From Streptomyces sp. NBC_01317 (GTDB lineage: Bacteria > Actinomycetota > Actinomycetes > Streptomycetales > Streptomycetaceae): a stretch of 64,000 nt of DNA. Of the stretch, positions 17,776 through 26,887 are shown piece after piece; position 1 is the first letter of the stretch, and each line of letters begins with the position of its first letter. A program made the translations under genes and the position numbers. Below the pieces are notes generated by a model. It was not told the origin of the DNA. It saw only the letters and a program-made list of their open reading frames with translations, and ran no database searches. The DNA lies in assembly GCF_035961655.1 (NCBI RefSeq), contig NZ_CP108393.1, positions 7,773,501 to 7,837,500 on the forward strand. The letters run 5' to 3'.

Positions 17776-20070
17776 ATGGCGGACACCAGGCTGATCCAGG
17801 GCCGGTACCGGCTGCTCGAACTGATCGGGCGCGGGGGGATGGGCGAGGTGTGGCGCGCGCGGGACGAGTCGCTCGGCCGGCGCGTCGCGGTCAAGTGCCT
17901 CAAGCCGGTGGGTCCCCCGCAGGGCGACGCGGCCGGGCGGGTCATGCGCGAGCGGTTCCGGCGCGAGGCCAGGGTCGCGGCGGCGCTCCAGCACCGCGGG
18001 GTCACGGTCGTCCACGACTTCGGTGAACACGACGGTGTGCTCTACCTGGTGATGGAGCTGCTGGAGGGCCGGGACCTGGGCCAGCTCCTGGAGGACAACA
18101 AACGCGGTCCGCTGCCGGTGGCCGAGGTCGTCGACATCGCGGAGCAGGTCGCGGACGCCCTCGCGTACACCCATGAACAGGGCATCATCCACCGCGACTT
18201 GAAGCCCGCGAACATCATGCGGCTCACCGACGGCACGGTGAAGATCTGCGACTTCGGCATCGCCAGGCTGGGCCGCGACCTCGAACAGACCTCCCAACTC
18301 ACCGGTATGGGCGTCGCGATGGGGACGCCGCACTACATGTCGCCCGAGCAGATCGGCGCGGGCGACATAGACCACCGCTCCGACCTCTACTCGCTGGGCT
18401 GTGTGCTGTACGAAATCGCCACGGGGGCACCGCCGTTCGACCTGGAGGACGCCTGGTCGGTGCTCGTCGGGCACCGGGACACCGTGCCCGAGCCCCCGCG
18501 CACGCACCGGCCCGAACTTCCCGTGTTCTTCGAGCGGATCGTCCTCGACCTGCTGGCGAAGACCCCCGACGAACGGCCGGCGGACGCGGGCGACCTGCGG
18601 CGGCGGCTCGGCGCGGGCGCCGGAGGGCAGGGGCTCGCGGTGGCGTACGTACCAGGTCCCGGGCACGACTACGGGCGTGGGCGGCACAGCCTCGGGTACG
18701 GGACCGGCCAGGTGTACGACTCCGGCCCCCAGCTCCCCGGCGCGGCCCCGCTGCCGTCCTGGACCCGGGGCATGACCACCGGGCACAAGGCGACCGGTAC
18801 GACGGTCCTGCCGTCGCCGCTCCCCGACCCCACGACCCTGACCGGCGGATGGACCGGCCCGGCCGGCCCGCACCCCGCGCTCCTCCCCGACCGGACGTAC
18901 GAGCCCCACACCCTGGGCCCGTCCCCCGAGCGCCTCGCCGTCCTCGCGGGCCGCCACGACGCCGGGGTGAGCCTCGGCCGCGCGGGCCGCTGGGCGGAGG
19001 CGGAGGAGACCCACCGCGACGTCGCCGCCGAACGCGCCCAGACCCTCGGCCCCGATCACCCCGACACCCTCGCCAGCCGGTACGAGATCGGTGTCGCCCT
19101 GAGCGGTACGGGACGCACGGCGGAGGCGCTGCGCGAGTTCGGGAGCGTGACGGAGGGCCGCGAGCGCGCGCTGGGCCCCGACCATCCCGACACCCTCGCG
19201 GCGCGTCAGGAGACGGCGTACGCGCTGGGGCGGCTCGGCCGGCACTTCGAGGCCCACGACCTGTACGCCTCGGTGCTCGCCTCCCACGAACGCACGAAGG
19301 GCGACGAGCACCCGGACACCCTGCGGTGCCGTCACCACCTGGCGGGCAACCTGAGCAGGCTGGGCCGGCTGGAGGACGCGTACCAGCTCGCCAGGGAAGT
19401 GGTACGGGTCCGGGCCCGCGTCCTCGGCACCACGCACCCCGACACGCTCGCCACGCGCTGCGAAGTGGCCCGCACCCTGGGGCTGTTGGGGCGCTGGGCG
19501 GAGGCGCTCGGCAGCTACCGCGAGGTCGAGGCGGCGCGGGCGCGGGCGCTCGGTCCCGACCACGCCGACACGCTCGCGGCGCGCTACGAGGTCGGCATCT
19601 GCCTGGGCCGCCTCGGGCGCGACACGGAGGCGCTGGACCTCTACCGCGCGCTGGCGGACGACCTCAGGCGGGTGAGCGGCGGGGCCGACCCGGAGACGTT
19701 GCGCGCCCGGCACGGCGTCGGTGTGAACCTGGGGCGGCTCGCGCGCTGGGAGGAGGCGCTGCGGGAGGCCCGGGAGGTCTGGGCGATCCGCGAGCGGGTC
19801 CTCGGCCCCGACCACCCCGACACGCTGGTGAGCCGCCGTGAGGTCGCCGTCGGCCTGGGCTGGCTGGGTCGCTGGGAGGACGCCCTGGCCGGCTACCGCC
19901 AGGTCGCCGGCGCCCGCGAACGGGTCCTGGGCGCGTCCCACCCGGACACCCTGACCAGCCGCGGCGACGAGGCGCACTGCCTGGAACAGCTGGGCAGGAA
20001 CGCCGAGGCGACGGAGCTGTACCGCCGGGTTTCCGCCCTGCGCGGCGAACGCCGGGAACCCCGCGCGTGA
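17776..20070 (+). CDS. Ser/Thr protein kinase with C-terminal TPR-type repeats
   Basis: 764 residues. The kinase domain spans about residues 9-270: Gly loop IGRGGMGEVW, AVK lysine, HRDLKPANIM catalytic loop, DFG, and GTPHYMSPEQ. A Pro/Gly-rich linker (about 280-385) follows. Then come eight repeats of about 42 residues, each with a (G)PDHPDTLA-R block as in kinesin-light-chain-like TPR_10/12 arrays. There is no membrane segment, so unlike PknB-type kinases it should be cytosolic, with the repeats as a protein docking surface. The start at 17776 fits the family; the open frame extends far upstream without meaning. Confidence 0.9.
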   Translation: MADTRLIQGRYRLLELIGRGGMGEVWRARDESLGRRVAVKCLKPVGPPQGDAAGRVMRERFRREARVAAALQHRGVTVVHDFGEHDGVLYLVMELLEGRDLGQLLEDNKRGPLPVAEVVDIAEQVADALAYTHEQGIIHRDLKPANIMRLTDGTVKICDFGIARLGRDLEQTSQLTGMGVAMGTPHYMSPEQIGAGDIDHRSDLYSLGCVLYEIATGAPPFDLEDAWSVLVGHRDTVPEPPRTHRPELPVFFERIVLDLLAKTPDERPADAGDLRRRLGAGAGGQGLAVAYVPGPGHDYGRGRHSLGYGTGQVYDSGPQLPGAAPLPSWTRGMTTGHKATGTTVLPSPLPDPTTLTGGWTGPAGPHPALLPDRTYEPHTLGPSPERLAVLAGRHDAGVSLGRAGRWAEAEETHRDVAAERAQTLGPDHPDTLASRYEIGVALSGTGRTAEALREFGSVTEGRERALGPDHPDTLAARQETAYALGRLGRHFEAHDLYASVLASHERTKGDEHPDTLRCRHHLAGNLSRLGRLEDAYQLAREVVRVRARVLGTTHPDTLATRCEVARTLGLLGRWAEALGSYREVEAARARALGPDHADTLAARYEVGICLGRLGRDTEALDLYRALADDLRRVSGGADPETLRARHGVGVNLGRLARWEEALREAREVWAIRERVLGPDHPDTLVSRREVAVGLGWLGRWEDALAGYRQVAGARERVLGASHPDTLTSRGDEAHCLEQLGRNAEATELYRRVSALRGERREPRA

Positions 20071-20121
20071 ACCGGGAGGCGCGGGGCGCGCAGCACCCCG
20101 CGATGGTGCCGGAATGCGCCA

Positions 20122-20156
20122 TTGAATGACGGTGGAAAACCCTCTACGGTTTTGAT
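20122..20156 (+). promoter_or_regulatory. Promoter for a leaderless methyltransferase transcript
   Basis: TTGAAT (20122-20127), 17-nt spacer, TACGGT (20145-20150), then ATG at 20157 six bases on. No ribosome site. A small dyad AAAACC/GGTTTT (20136-20141, 20148-20153) overlaps the -10 and could be an operator. Confidence 0.5.
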
Positions 20157-20819
20157 ATGGCGAATCAGATTGCGGCCGGCCCTGACCTTCTCGAATATGT
20201 GCGGGAGTTCTCACTCAGGGAGGACGGGATTCTGCGCGATCTGCGCCGTACGACCGCGGAGCTGCCCGCCGGCGAGGCGATGCAGGTCATGGCGGAGGAA
20301 GGGCAGCTCCTCGCGTTCCTGATCGCGGCGACCGGTGTCACGGAGGTGCTGGAGATCGGCACCTTCACCGGCTACAGCACCCTGTGCATGGCGCGCGCCC
20401 TTCCGCCGCACGGCCGATTGGTCACCTGCGACATCAGTGAGCGGTGGCCCGAGATCGGTGCCGCGTATTGGCGGCGGGCGGGGATGTCCGAGCGGATCGA
20501 TGTGCGAATCGGCGAGGCGGCGGAAACGCTGGAGAAAATGCTCGCCGACGGTTTGTCCGGCCGTTTCGGTCTGGTTTTCATCGATGCCGACAAAGCGAAT
20601 TATCCGCGGTACTACGAACTGGCCCTGCGGCTCGTGCGGCCGGGCGGTCTTGTGGTGGTGGACAACACGCTCTTCTTCGGCCGGGTCATCGACCCCCTCG
20701 CCGTGGACGCGGACACCGCCGGTGTCCGCGAGGTCAACGCCAGGATCCGGGACGACCGGCGGGTCGACCTCTGCATGCTCCCGATGGCGGACGGCATCAC
20801 TCTGGTCCGCCGGAGGTGA
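20157..20819 (+). CDS. fkbG: O-methyltransferase of the methoxymalonyl-ACP pathway (FkbG-like)
   Basis: 220 residues, family-3 (catechol/caffeoyl-CoA type) O-methyltransferase. Motif I is [16 protein letters not shown], the acidic loop CDIS, then [15 protein letters not shown] with the metal-binding Asp pair and [11 protein letters not shown]. Length and sequence type match FkbG/AsmB enzymes that methylate hydroxymalonyl-ACP. It is on the plus strand and overlaps the 3' end of the convergent fkbH-like gene by 23 bp, so it completes the set from its own promoter. Confidence 0.82.
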   Translation: MANQIAAGPDLLEYVREFSLREDGILRDLRRTTAELPAGEAMQVMAEEGQLLAFLIAATGVTEVLEIGTFTGYSTLCMARALPPHGRLVTCDISERWPEIGAAYWRRAGMSERIDVRIGEAAETLEKMLADGLSGRFGLVFIDADKANYPRYYELALRLVRPGGLVVVDNTLFFGRVIDPLAVDADTAGVREVNARIRDDRRVDLCMLPMADGITLVRRR

Positions 20820-21918
20820 CGGCCGCCGCTGGGTCGCTGAGGTCCGGAGCGGTCAGCCGGGCCGTCGTGGGGGCGTCCCGCCGCCCGGGGACCAGGTGCA
20901 GCAGCTGGACGTCCTCGCCGGAACCGCCCGGGACAGCGGCCCGGCAGTCACACGGCCGCTCGTCGAAACCCGCGAACCGGTAGGCGATCTCCATCATCCG
21001 GTTGCGGTCGGTGGCGCGGAAGTCCGCCAGCAGATGCACCCCGGCCCGGGCGGCCTGGTCGGCCAGCCAGTTCAGGATGATCGTGCCGACGCCGAACGCC
21101 ACCACCCGGCACGACGTGGCGAGCAGCTTGAGATGCCACGCCTCCGCGTGCTTCCTGAGCAGCAGCACACCCACCGCGCCGTGCGGCCCGAAGCGGTCGG
21201 AGAGCGTCGTGACCAGGACCTCGTAGCCGGGCCGGGCGAGGAGCGAACGCAGCACCGCGTCCGGGTAGTGCACCCCGGTCGCGTTCATCTGGCTGGTGCG
21301 CAGGGTCAGTTCCTCGACCCGGGACAGCTCGTCCTCCGTGGCCCGCCCGACGCGCATCACCATCTCCAGCGAGCGGAGGAAGTCCTCGTGCGAGCCGGGG
21401 AACCGCGCCCGCTCGTCCGTGCGCCGGAAGCCGGCCTGGTACCGCTGCCTCCGCTGTCGCGCGTCGACGGTCACCGGCCCCGGGCTGAACTCGGGCAGGC
21501 CGAGCAGCGCCGCCGCGTCCTCCGCCGGGTAGCAGCGCACCTCCGGCAGGTGGTGGGCGACCTCCGCCCGCTCCGCCGGCTGGTCGTCGATGAAGGCGAC
21601 GGTGCCGGGAGCGAAGCCCAGCTGTTCGGTGATCCGGCGTACGGCGTCGGACTTGCGGCCCCAGCCGATCTCCGGCACGACGAAGTAGTCGGCGACACCG
21701 AGCGCCTCCAGCCGCGCCCAGGCGAGGTCGTGGTCGTTCCGGCTGCACACCGACTGGAGTACGCCCCGCGCGTCCAGGCCGGCGACCACCTCGCGGACCG
21801 CTTCGGACAGGACGACATCCTCGTCCTCCAGCAACGTGCCCTGCCACAGCGTGTTGTCGAGGTCCCAGACCAGGCACTTCACGGCCACGGGCGGGACCGG
21901 CGGCGCGGTGTCGCTCAA
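20797..21918 (-). CDS. fkbH: FkbH-like HAD-family glyceryl-ACP synthase
   Basis: 373 residues. Begins with the HAD motif [11 protein letters not shown] (catalytic Asp pair), then [12 protein letters not shown], and ends with the GNAT-like half that in this family transfers the glyceryl unit ([30 protein letters not shown]). FkbH loads 1,3-bisphosphoglycerate onto the ACP and removes phosphate, giving glyceryl-ACP, the first step to methoxymalonyl-ACP. Last gene of the long minus-strand operon. No active-site loss is apparent. Confidence 0.9.
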   Translation of the reverse strand: MSDTAPPVPPVAVKCLVWDLDNTLWQGTLLEDEDVVLSEAVREVVAGLDARGVLQSVCSRNDHDLAWARLEALGVADYFVVPEIGWGRKSDAVRRITEQLGFAPGTVAFIDDQPAERAEVAHHLPEVRCYPAEDAAALLGLPEFSPGPVTVDARQRRQRYQAGFRRTDERARFPGSHEDFLRSLEMVMRVGRATEDELSRVEELTLRTSQMNATGVHYPDAVLRSLLARPGYEVLVTTLSDRFGPHGAVGVLLLRKHAEAWHLKLLATSCRVVAFGVGTIILNWLADQAARAGVHLLADFRATDRNRMMEIAYRFAGFDERPCDCRAAVPGGSGEDVQLLHLVPGRRDAPTTARLTAPDLSDPAAAVTSGGPE

Positions 21919-21951
21919 CTTCGGCTCCTTTTCCGGAGGTCACGGGCGAGG

Positions 21952-23058
21952 TCACGGCAGGCCGAGCGCGTGGTCGGCCAGGATCAGCTGGCACATCTCG
22001 TTGCTGCCCTCGATGATCTCCATCAGCTTGGCGTCGCGGTACGCCCGCGCGACCACGTGACCGTCCTGGGCCCCGGCCGACGCGAGCACCTGGACCGCCG
22101 CCGCCGCGCCCCTGGCCGCGTGCCCGGCGCTGACGTACTTCGCCAGCACGACGGCGCTGACCAGGTCGGCGGCGTTCTCGTCCCAGCAACGGCTGGCGTA
22201 CTCGCAGGCCCGGGTGGCGACCTGCTCGGCGGCCCACAGGTCGGCCAGGTGCCGGGCGACGAGCTGGTGGCGCCCCAGAGGCCGGCCGAACTGGTGCCGG
22301 GACCGGGCGTGGCCGACGGCCGCCGCCACGCAGGCCCGCAGGATTCCCACACACCCCCAGGCGACGGAGATCCGGCCGTAGGCCAGAGCCGTCGTCACGA
22401 GCAGGGGCAGCGGCTGCCGCCCGCCACCGAGCAGGCTGCCGAGCGGCAACCGCACCGCGTCGAATCGGACGTCCGCGTGCCCGGCCGCCCGGCAGCCCAG
22501 GGGATCGGCCACCCGCCGCACCGTGACGCCCGGGGCGGTCCTGGGCACCACCGCCACCGCACCCCCCTCGTCCATCCGTGCCACGACCAGGAAGAGGTCG
22601 GCGTACTCGGCGGCGGTCACCCACGACTTGCGGCCGGTCAGCGACAGGCTGTCGCCGTTGACGGTGACCGTGGTCGTGACGGCCGACAGATCACTGCCCG
22701 CCTCCGGTTCGCTGAAGGCCACGGCCGCCGTGTCGCCCGAGGCCAGCCGCGGCAGCAGAGCCGCCGCCTGCGCCGGGTCGCCCAGCCGCTCGACGGCCCA
22801 CGCGGCCATGCCCTGCGAGGTCATGACGCTCCGCAGCGAACCGCACAGACCGCCGACGTGGGCGGTGAACTCGCCGCTGTCCGCGCTGCTCCACCCCGGC
22901 CCGCCGTACCGCTCCGGGATCTGCGCGCTGAGGTGCCCGGCCGCACCCAGTTTCCGTACGACGTCCTCGGGCAGCCGGCCCGCCCTGTCCCAGCCGGACG
23001 CCCGGTCGCCGACCAGCCCGGTGACCGCCGAGGCCGCCGCGGCGACGGCTTCACGCAC
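21952..23058 (-). CDS. fkbI: FkbI-like acyl-ACP dehydrogenase
   Basis: 368 residues, acyl-CoA dehydrogenase fold. Contains AFSEPEAGSDLSA and the GRKSWVT flavin loop, and ends RDAKLMEIIEGSNEMCQLILAD with the catalytic Glu region. In the pathway it oxidises the C2-C3 of hydroxymalonyl-semialdehyde-ACP intermediates. The GTG start at 23058 overlaps the ACP gene stop by 8 bp (GTGCGTGA), so translation is coupled. The longer ORF to 23220 lies inside the ACP gene in another frame and is not used. Confidence 0.87.
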   Translation of the reverse strand: MREAVAAAASAVTGLVGDRASGWDRAGRLPEDVVRKLGAAGHLSAQIPERYGGPGWSSADSGEFTAHVGGLCGSLRSVMTSQGMAAWAVERLGDPAQAAALLPRLASGDTAAVAFSEPEAGSDLSAVTTTVTVNGDSLSLTGRKSWVTAAEYADLFLVVARMDEGGAVAVVPRTAPGVTVRRVADPLGCRAAGHADVRFDAVRLPLGSLLGGGRQPLPLLVTTALAYGRISVAWGCVGILRACVAAAVGHARSRHQFGRPLGRHQLVARHLADLWAAEQVATRACEYASRCWDENAADLVSAVVLAKYVSAGHAARGAAAAVQVLASAGAQDGHVVARAYRDAKLMEIIEGSNEMCQLILADHALGLP

Positions 23059-23353
23059 CAGGGCCGCCGGGGGCCGGCTGCCGGAGCCGTTCGACCAGCG
23101 CGGACATCCGGTGCACCGTACGGAAGTTCTCCATCCGCAGATCGCCGCCGCGGATGGAGACGCCGTACGTCCTCTCCAGGTGCACCACCATCTCCATGGC
23201 GAAGAGCGAGGACAGCCCACCGGAGCCGAAGACGTCCGTGTCGGCCGCCCAGGCCCGCCCCGTACGGTTCGCCAGGAACAGGAGCAGGTCCGCCTGGACG
23301 ACGCCGGGGTCGCCGACGGGTTCCGGCACCTGCCGGTCGGATGACGTGGTCAT
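23051..23353 (-). CDS. fkbJ: Acyl carrier protein for methoxymalonyl-ACP (FkbJ-like)
   Basis: 100 residues, a free-standing ACP. The helix II site reads FGSGGLSSLFAMEMV; the second Ser of LSS is at the position of the phosphopantetheine Ser in the usual DSL motif. It stands between the FkbK- and FkbI-like genes and overlaps both (4 bp ATGA-type and 8 bp). This is the carrier on which the glyceryl unit is turned into methoxymalonyl. It needs a phosphopantetheinyl transferase from elsewhere. Confidence 0.88.
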   Translation of the reverse strand: MTTSSDRQVPEPVGDPGVVQADLLLFLANRTGRAWAADTDVFGSGGLSSLFAMEMVVHLERTYGVSIRGGDLRMENFRTVHRMSALVERLRQPAPGGPGA

Positions 23354-24243
23354 GCTTGTTCTCCCTCGTACTCGTAGAAGCCGCGCCCGCTCTTGCGGCC
23401 GAGGTGGCCGGCCCGCACCATGTCCAGCAGCAGGTCGCAGGGGCGGCACCCTTCGTCGCCGGTCCTGCGGTGCAGCACCCACAGCGAATCGGCCAGGTTG
23501 TCCAGCCCGATGAGGTCGGCGGTGCGCAGCGGGCCCGTCGGATGACCCAGGCAGCCCTGCATGAGCCGGTCGACCGACTCGGCGCTCGCGGTCCCCGCCG
23601 CCACCACCCGGACCGCGTCGTTGATCATGGGGTGCAGGATCCGGCTGGTGACAAAACCCGGCGCGTCGTTGACCACGATCGGCTGCCTGCCCAGCGCGGC
23701 GAGCAGGGCCCGCAGCGCGTCCAGGGTGGCCTCGCCGGTGTGCGTGCCCCGGATGACCTCGACCGTCCGGATCAGATAGGGCGGATTCATGAAGTGGGTG
23801 CCGATCAGGTCCACCGGCCGTACGGTCGCCCTGGCCAGTTCGTCGATGGGGATCGCCGACGTGTTCGAGATGATCGGAGTGCCCGGCGCGACCAGCGCGG
23901 ACACGTCCGCGAGGACCTTCGCCTTGGCGTCGGCGTCCTCGGTGACCGCCTCGATCACCGCGGTGGGGGCCGCGTCGCCGGCCGTCACCAGGTCGGCGAG
24001 CGACAGGCCCGTGACCAGATGGCCGGGAACGGCCCCGTCCGGCAACGCGCCCATCAGCCGTGCCGTGCGTACCTGGTGACCGATCCGCGCCGGAGCGTCG
24101 TCCAGCCGGCGCCGGTCCAGGTCGATCAGCGACACCGCCATCCCGTGCCCGACCGCCAGCGCGGCGATGCCCGACCCCATCACCCCCGCTCCGAGCACCG
24201 CCAGTCGCAGCCCGGCGCCGGGCGTACCGCTCTCCGCTGTCAT
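23350..24243 (-). CDS. fkbK: FkbK-like 3-hydroxyacyl-ACP dehydrogenase
   Basis: 297 residues from the ATG at 24243 with GGAGAGG upstream. The N-terminal NAD-binding Rossmann fold reads VLGAGVMGSGIAA. HFMNPPYLIRTVEVI holds the catalytic His of the 3-hydroxyacyl-CoA dehydrogenase family, and the C-terminal helical domain includes GRKSGRGFYEY. It oxidises the C3 hydroxyl of glyceryl-ACP. 39 bp separate it from the Rieske gene upstream. Confidence 0.9.
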   Translation of the reverse strand: MTAESGTPGAGLRLAVLGAGVMGSGIAALAVGHGMAVSLIDLDRRRLDDAPARIGHQVRTARLMGALPDGAVPGHLVTGLSLADLVTAGDAAPTAVIEAVTEDADAKAKVLADVSALVAPGTPIISNTSAIPIDELARATVRPVDLIGTHFMNPPYLIRTVEVIRGTHTGEATLDALRALLAALGRQPIVVNDAPGFVTSRILHPMINDAVRVVAAGTASAESVDRLMQGCLGHPTGPLRTADLIGLDNLADSLWVLHRRTGDEGCRPCDLLLDMVRAGHLGRKSGRGFYEYEGEQA

Positions 24244-24282
24244 GTCGCCTCTCCTTCGGTCCCCGCCCGTCGTCGCCGGCAC

Positions 24283-25392
24283 TCACTCCTCCGCGCGGCT
24301 CATCTCGGTCAGGGCGGGCCGCGGGGCCGACACGCCGCCCGTGGGCTCCGTGTAGAACTGCTGCGCCCACTGCCGGTACCGGCCGATCGGACCGTCGCCC
24401 TTGGCGAGCTTCGGCCGCTCGACGTGCTCCTGGTGGTGCCACATCAGCAGGTCCGCGCCGGTGTCGACGCGCGCCACCCGCTGGAGGACCGTGCTGAGCA
24501 GCCGGGCGGCGGGCATCGCCGCCGCGCGCCCGATCCGCTCCGGCACGCCGGGGACGCCCTTCAGCTCCAGCTTCGTACCGAACCGGAGCTGGATACGTCC
24601 CGGGCCGGTCGCCGTCGCGTGGAGCATCACGTAGAGGTGGCCCGCGTCCCGGGGCAGGGCTGTCGACGCCGCGATCGTGGCCAGCCCGATCACCGTGAGC
24701 GAGTACGACTGGCGGAACCCGCGCATCATGGTGCCGCGAGCCGTCGCGGTGACCGTACTGACCGGTTCCCCGGCCACCGGTGAGCCATCGATGTCGAGAC
24801 CCTTGAGCCCGTGCAGCGCCGGCAGGTGACCCCAGTCGAACGCGTTCTCGATGACGTCCTGCGGGTGGCCGGCGAGGTCGAAGGTGTCGTGGCTGAACGG
24901 CTGCCGGTCGTCCAGGGGGAGGACCGGGACCTCCCACCGCGGGGGCAGCCCGAGGGCGTGCCACCACACGTAGACCGCGCCGTTGGCCTCGCACACCGGG
25001 TACTGCGCCAGCGACGCCTTCGGCGGCGGCTTGTCGTAGCCCGTACGCACACAGGTGCCGGCCGGGTCGAACGCGAACCGGTGGAAGGGGCAGACGAGGT
25101 TCTCGCCCTCGACCGATCCGCCGACGCCCAGATGCGCGCCCAGATGAGGGCACCGGGGCGGGACGGCCCGCAGCACGCCCTTGGCCGTCCGGTACAGGAC
25201 GACCTCCGCGCCCGCGAGCGGACGGGTGACGACGGACCCGGGCCGCACCTCGTCGGTGAAGGCCAGGCAGAACCACCCGTCCGGGTACGGGAGGGAGGGC
25301 GCGCGCAGGGTGTCGGCCGGGGCCGCACCGGGCAGGGCGACCCTCCGGGCGGAGAGAAGCTGCTTCACCAGCGGCTTCAGGTGAGGCTTCAC
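24283..25392 (-). CDS. Rieske non-heme iron oxygenase
   Basis: 369 residues. The Rieske [2Fe-2S] cluster ligands are Cys81, His83, Cys101 and His104 (C-x-H, x17, C-x-x-H). The mononuclear iron motif is visible as Asn183-x2-Asp186-x2-His189-x4-His194, with Asp186 in the position that couples to the Rieske centre. Overall it resembles KshA/DAF36-type single-component oxygenases of steroid or alkyl substrates. In this cluster it should be a tailoring oxygenase acting on the polyketide. A ferredoxin or reductase partner is not encoded nearby. It lies 4 bp behind the P450 gene. Confidence 0.87.
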   Translation of the reverse strand: MKPHLKPLVKQLLSARRVALPGAAPADTLRAPSLPYPDGWFCLAFTDEVRPGSVVTRPLAGAEVVLYRTAKGVLRAVPPRCPHLGAHLGVGGSVEGENLVCPFHRFAFDPAGTCVRTGYDKPPPKASLAQYPVCEANGAVYVWWHALGLPPRWEVPVLPLDDRQPFSHDTFDLAGHPQDVIENAFDWGHLPALHGLKGLDIDGSPVAGEPVSTVTATARGTMMRGFRQSYSLTVIGLATIAASTALPRDAGHLYVMLHATATGPGRIQLRFGTKLELKGVPGVPERIGRAAAMPAARLLSTVLQRVARVDTGADLLMWHHQEHVERPKLAKGDGPIGRYRQWAQQFYTEPTGGVSAPRPALTEMSRAEE

Positions 25393-25396
25393 GGCA

Positions 25397-26887
25397 TCAC
25401 TCCTGGTGGGTCACCGGGCAGGCGGTGACGCCCGGCTGCGTGGACGGCTGGAAGGACCGCGGGACGGGCGGCTGGACGGGCGGCTGGACGGACCCGGGCC
25501 GCGGCACCGCCGCGCGGAGCCCGGCGTCGCCGCCCGTCCGCCGCTCACCGAGCCGCAGACTCAGCCCGCGTGAACTCAGGCTGGTCTCCACCTTGGGCCG
25601 GAATGGCTCGTCGCCGACGGGAGACACCTCCCAGCGGGCGACGATGGCGGTCAGGGCCAGGATCGCCTCGCTCAGGGCGAACTGGTCCCCGATGCACTTG
25701 CGGGCACCCGCGCCGAACGGGATGTAGGTGGCCCGGTCGGGCTGGGCCCCGAGCCAGCGGTCCGGGTCGAACCGGTCCGGCTCGGCATAGAGGTCGGGCC
25801 TGCGGTGCAGCAGGTACGGGCTCAGCACGATGGTGCTGCCGCCCTTGAGCCGTACGCCGCCGAGTTCGGCGTCCTCCCTCAGGACGCGGGTCATCATCCA
25901 GGCGGGCGGATACAGCCGCAGCGCCTCGGTCACCACGCGGGTGGCCAGCCCGAGCGAGGGCAGGTGCGCGGGATCGAGCTTCTCCCCGTTCAGTACGGTG
26001 TCGGTCTCGGCCTGGAGGCGGTGCTGGACGTCCGGGTTCGTGGCCAGCAGGTGCAGCGCCCAGGCCAGGGTGATGGCCGTGGTCTCCATCCCGCCGAGGA
26101 AGAACGTGAGGGCCTCGTCCGCCAGTTCGGCGTCGTTCAGTTGCTTCTCGCCGTCCTGGCTCTCCTCGTCGACCGCCGCGACCAGCGTGGAGAGCAGGTC
26201 GGCGTGATCGGTCGGATCGGCACGCCGCTCGGCGATGATCTCCGAGATGGTGGCCGCCAGCCGGTCACGGGCCCGGTCGTACCGGCGCTTCTGCCGGGTC
26301 GGCAGCCGGCGCAGCAGGGCCGGTGTCATCATCCGGCGGAAGAACGCGCTCACGATGGTGGCGGTGTCGGCCAGGGCCTGCCGCATGGTCTCCGCCGGCA
26401 GCGCCCCGCTGAAGATCGTCTCCATGGTGCCCCGCGTCGTCAGCGTCATCATCTCCTGGGTGATGTCCAGGACGTCGCCGTCGCGCCAGGTTCCGGTCTT
26501 CAGTTCGGCCGCCCTGGCGAACACCGCCCCGTACCCGGCCAGCCGGGAGGGGTGGAACGACGGCTGGCACAGCCGCCGTTGCCGCCGGTGCAGGGGGTAC
26601 GCGCAGGTGGACAGGCCGTCGCCGATGACCTCGCGGATCCGGTCGTAGATCGGGCCGCCCTTGTCGAAGACGCGGTCGTTCAGGAACACCTGACGGGTCA
26701 GGGCCGGATCACAGATCATCACGGCGGTACTGGGGCCCAGCCGGACCCGGACCATCTCCCGGTACCCGGACAGCGACATGATGAACGCCAGCGGATCGCG
26801 GAGCAGGGGCAGCGCGTGGCCCAGCAGCGGCAGGGCGCGCGGAGCGAGGGGAACCGACGCGGCGGTCGCCGTACTCGTGTCAGCCAT
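25397..26887 (-). CDS. Cytochrome P450
   Basis: 496 residues. The I-helix oxygen-activation motif is GGMETT, ExxR reads EALRLYP, and the heme-binding loop FGAGARKCIGDQFA has Cys398. The sequence style (short N-terminus without anchor, WMMTRVL, PERFDPDRW-like block) resembles class CYP102/CYP110-like fatty-acid-type P450s rather than macrolide P450s. About 45 extra C-terminal residues are Pro/Gln/Val-rich with a 12-bp DNA repeat (25466-25489). Overlaps the KAS III gene by 8 bp. Proposed role: hydroxylation or epoxidation of the chain. Confidence 0.88.
   Translation of the reverse strand: MADTSTATAASVPLAPRALPLLGHALPLLRDPLAFIMSLSGYREMVRVRLGPSTAVMICDPALTRQVFLNDRVFDKGGPIYDRIREVIGDGLSTCAYPLHRRQRRLCQPSFHPSRLAGYGAVFARAAELKTGTWRDGDVLDITQEMMTLTTRGTMETIFSGALPAETMRQALADTATIVSAFFRRMMTPALLRRLPTRQKRRYDRARDRLAATISEIIAERRADPTDHADLLSTLVAAVDEESQDGEKQLNDAELADEALTFFLGGMETTAITLAWALHLLATNPDVQHRLQAETDTVLNGEKLDPAHLPSLGLATRVVTEALRLYPPAWMMTRVLREDAELGGVRLKGGSTIVLSPYLLHRRPDLYAEPDRFDPDRWLGAQPDRATYIPFGAGARKCIGDQFALSEAILALTAIVARWEVSPVGDEPFRPKVETSLSSRGLSLRLGERRTGGDAGLRAAVPRPGSVQPPVQPPVPRSFQPSTQPGVTACPVTHQE
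25466..25489. repeat. Two 12-bp in-frame repeats in the P450 tail
   Basis: GGGCGGCTGGAC is present twice, exactly, at 25466-25477 and 25478-25489, encoding part of the Pro/Val/Gln tail. One of several in-frame tandem repeats in this operon. Confidence 0.8.

Noticed and set aside
20335..24783. 1482-codon plus-strand open frame over the methoxymalonyl-ACP genes
   Set aside because: It is antisense to five well-recognised genes and its translation is Arg/Pro/Gly/Val-rich without any family signature; long antisense frames are normal at this GC content.
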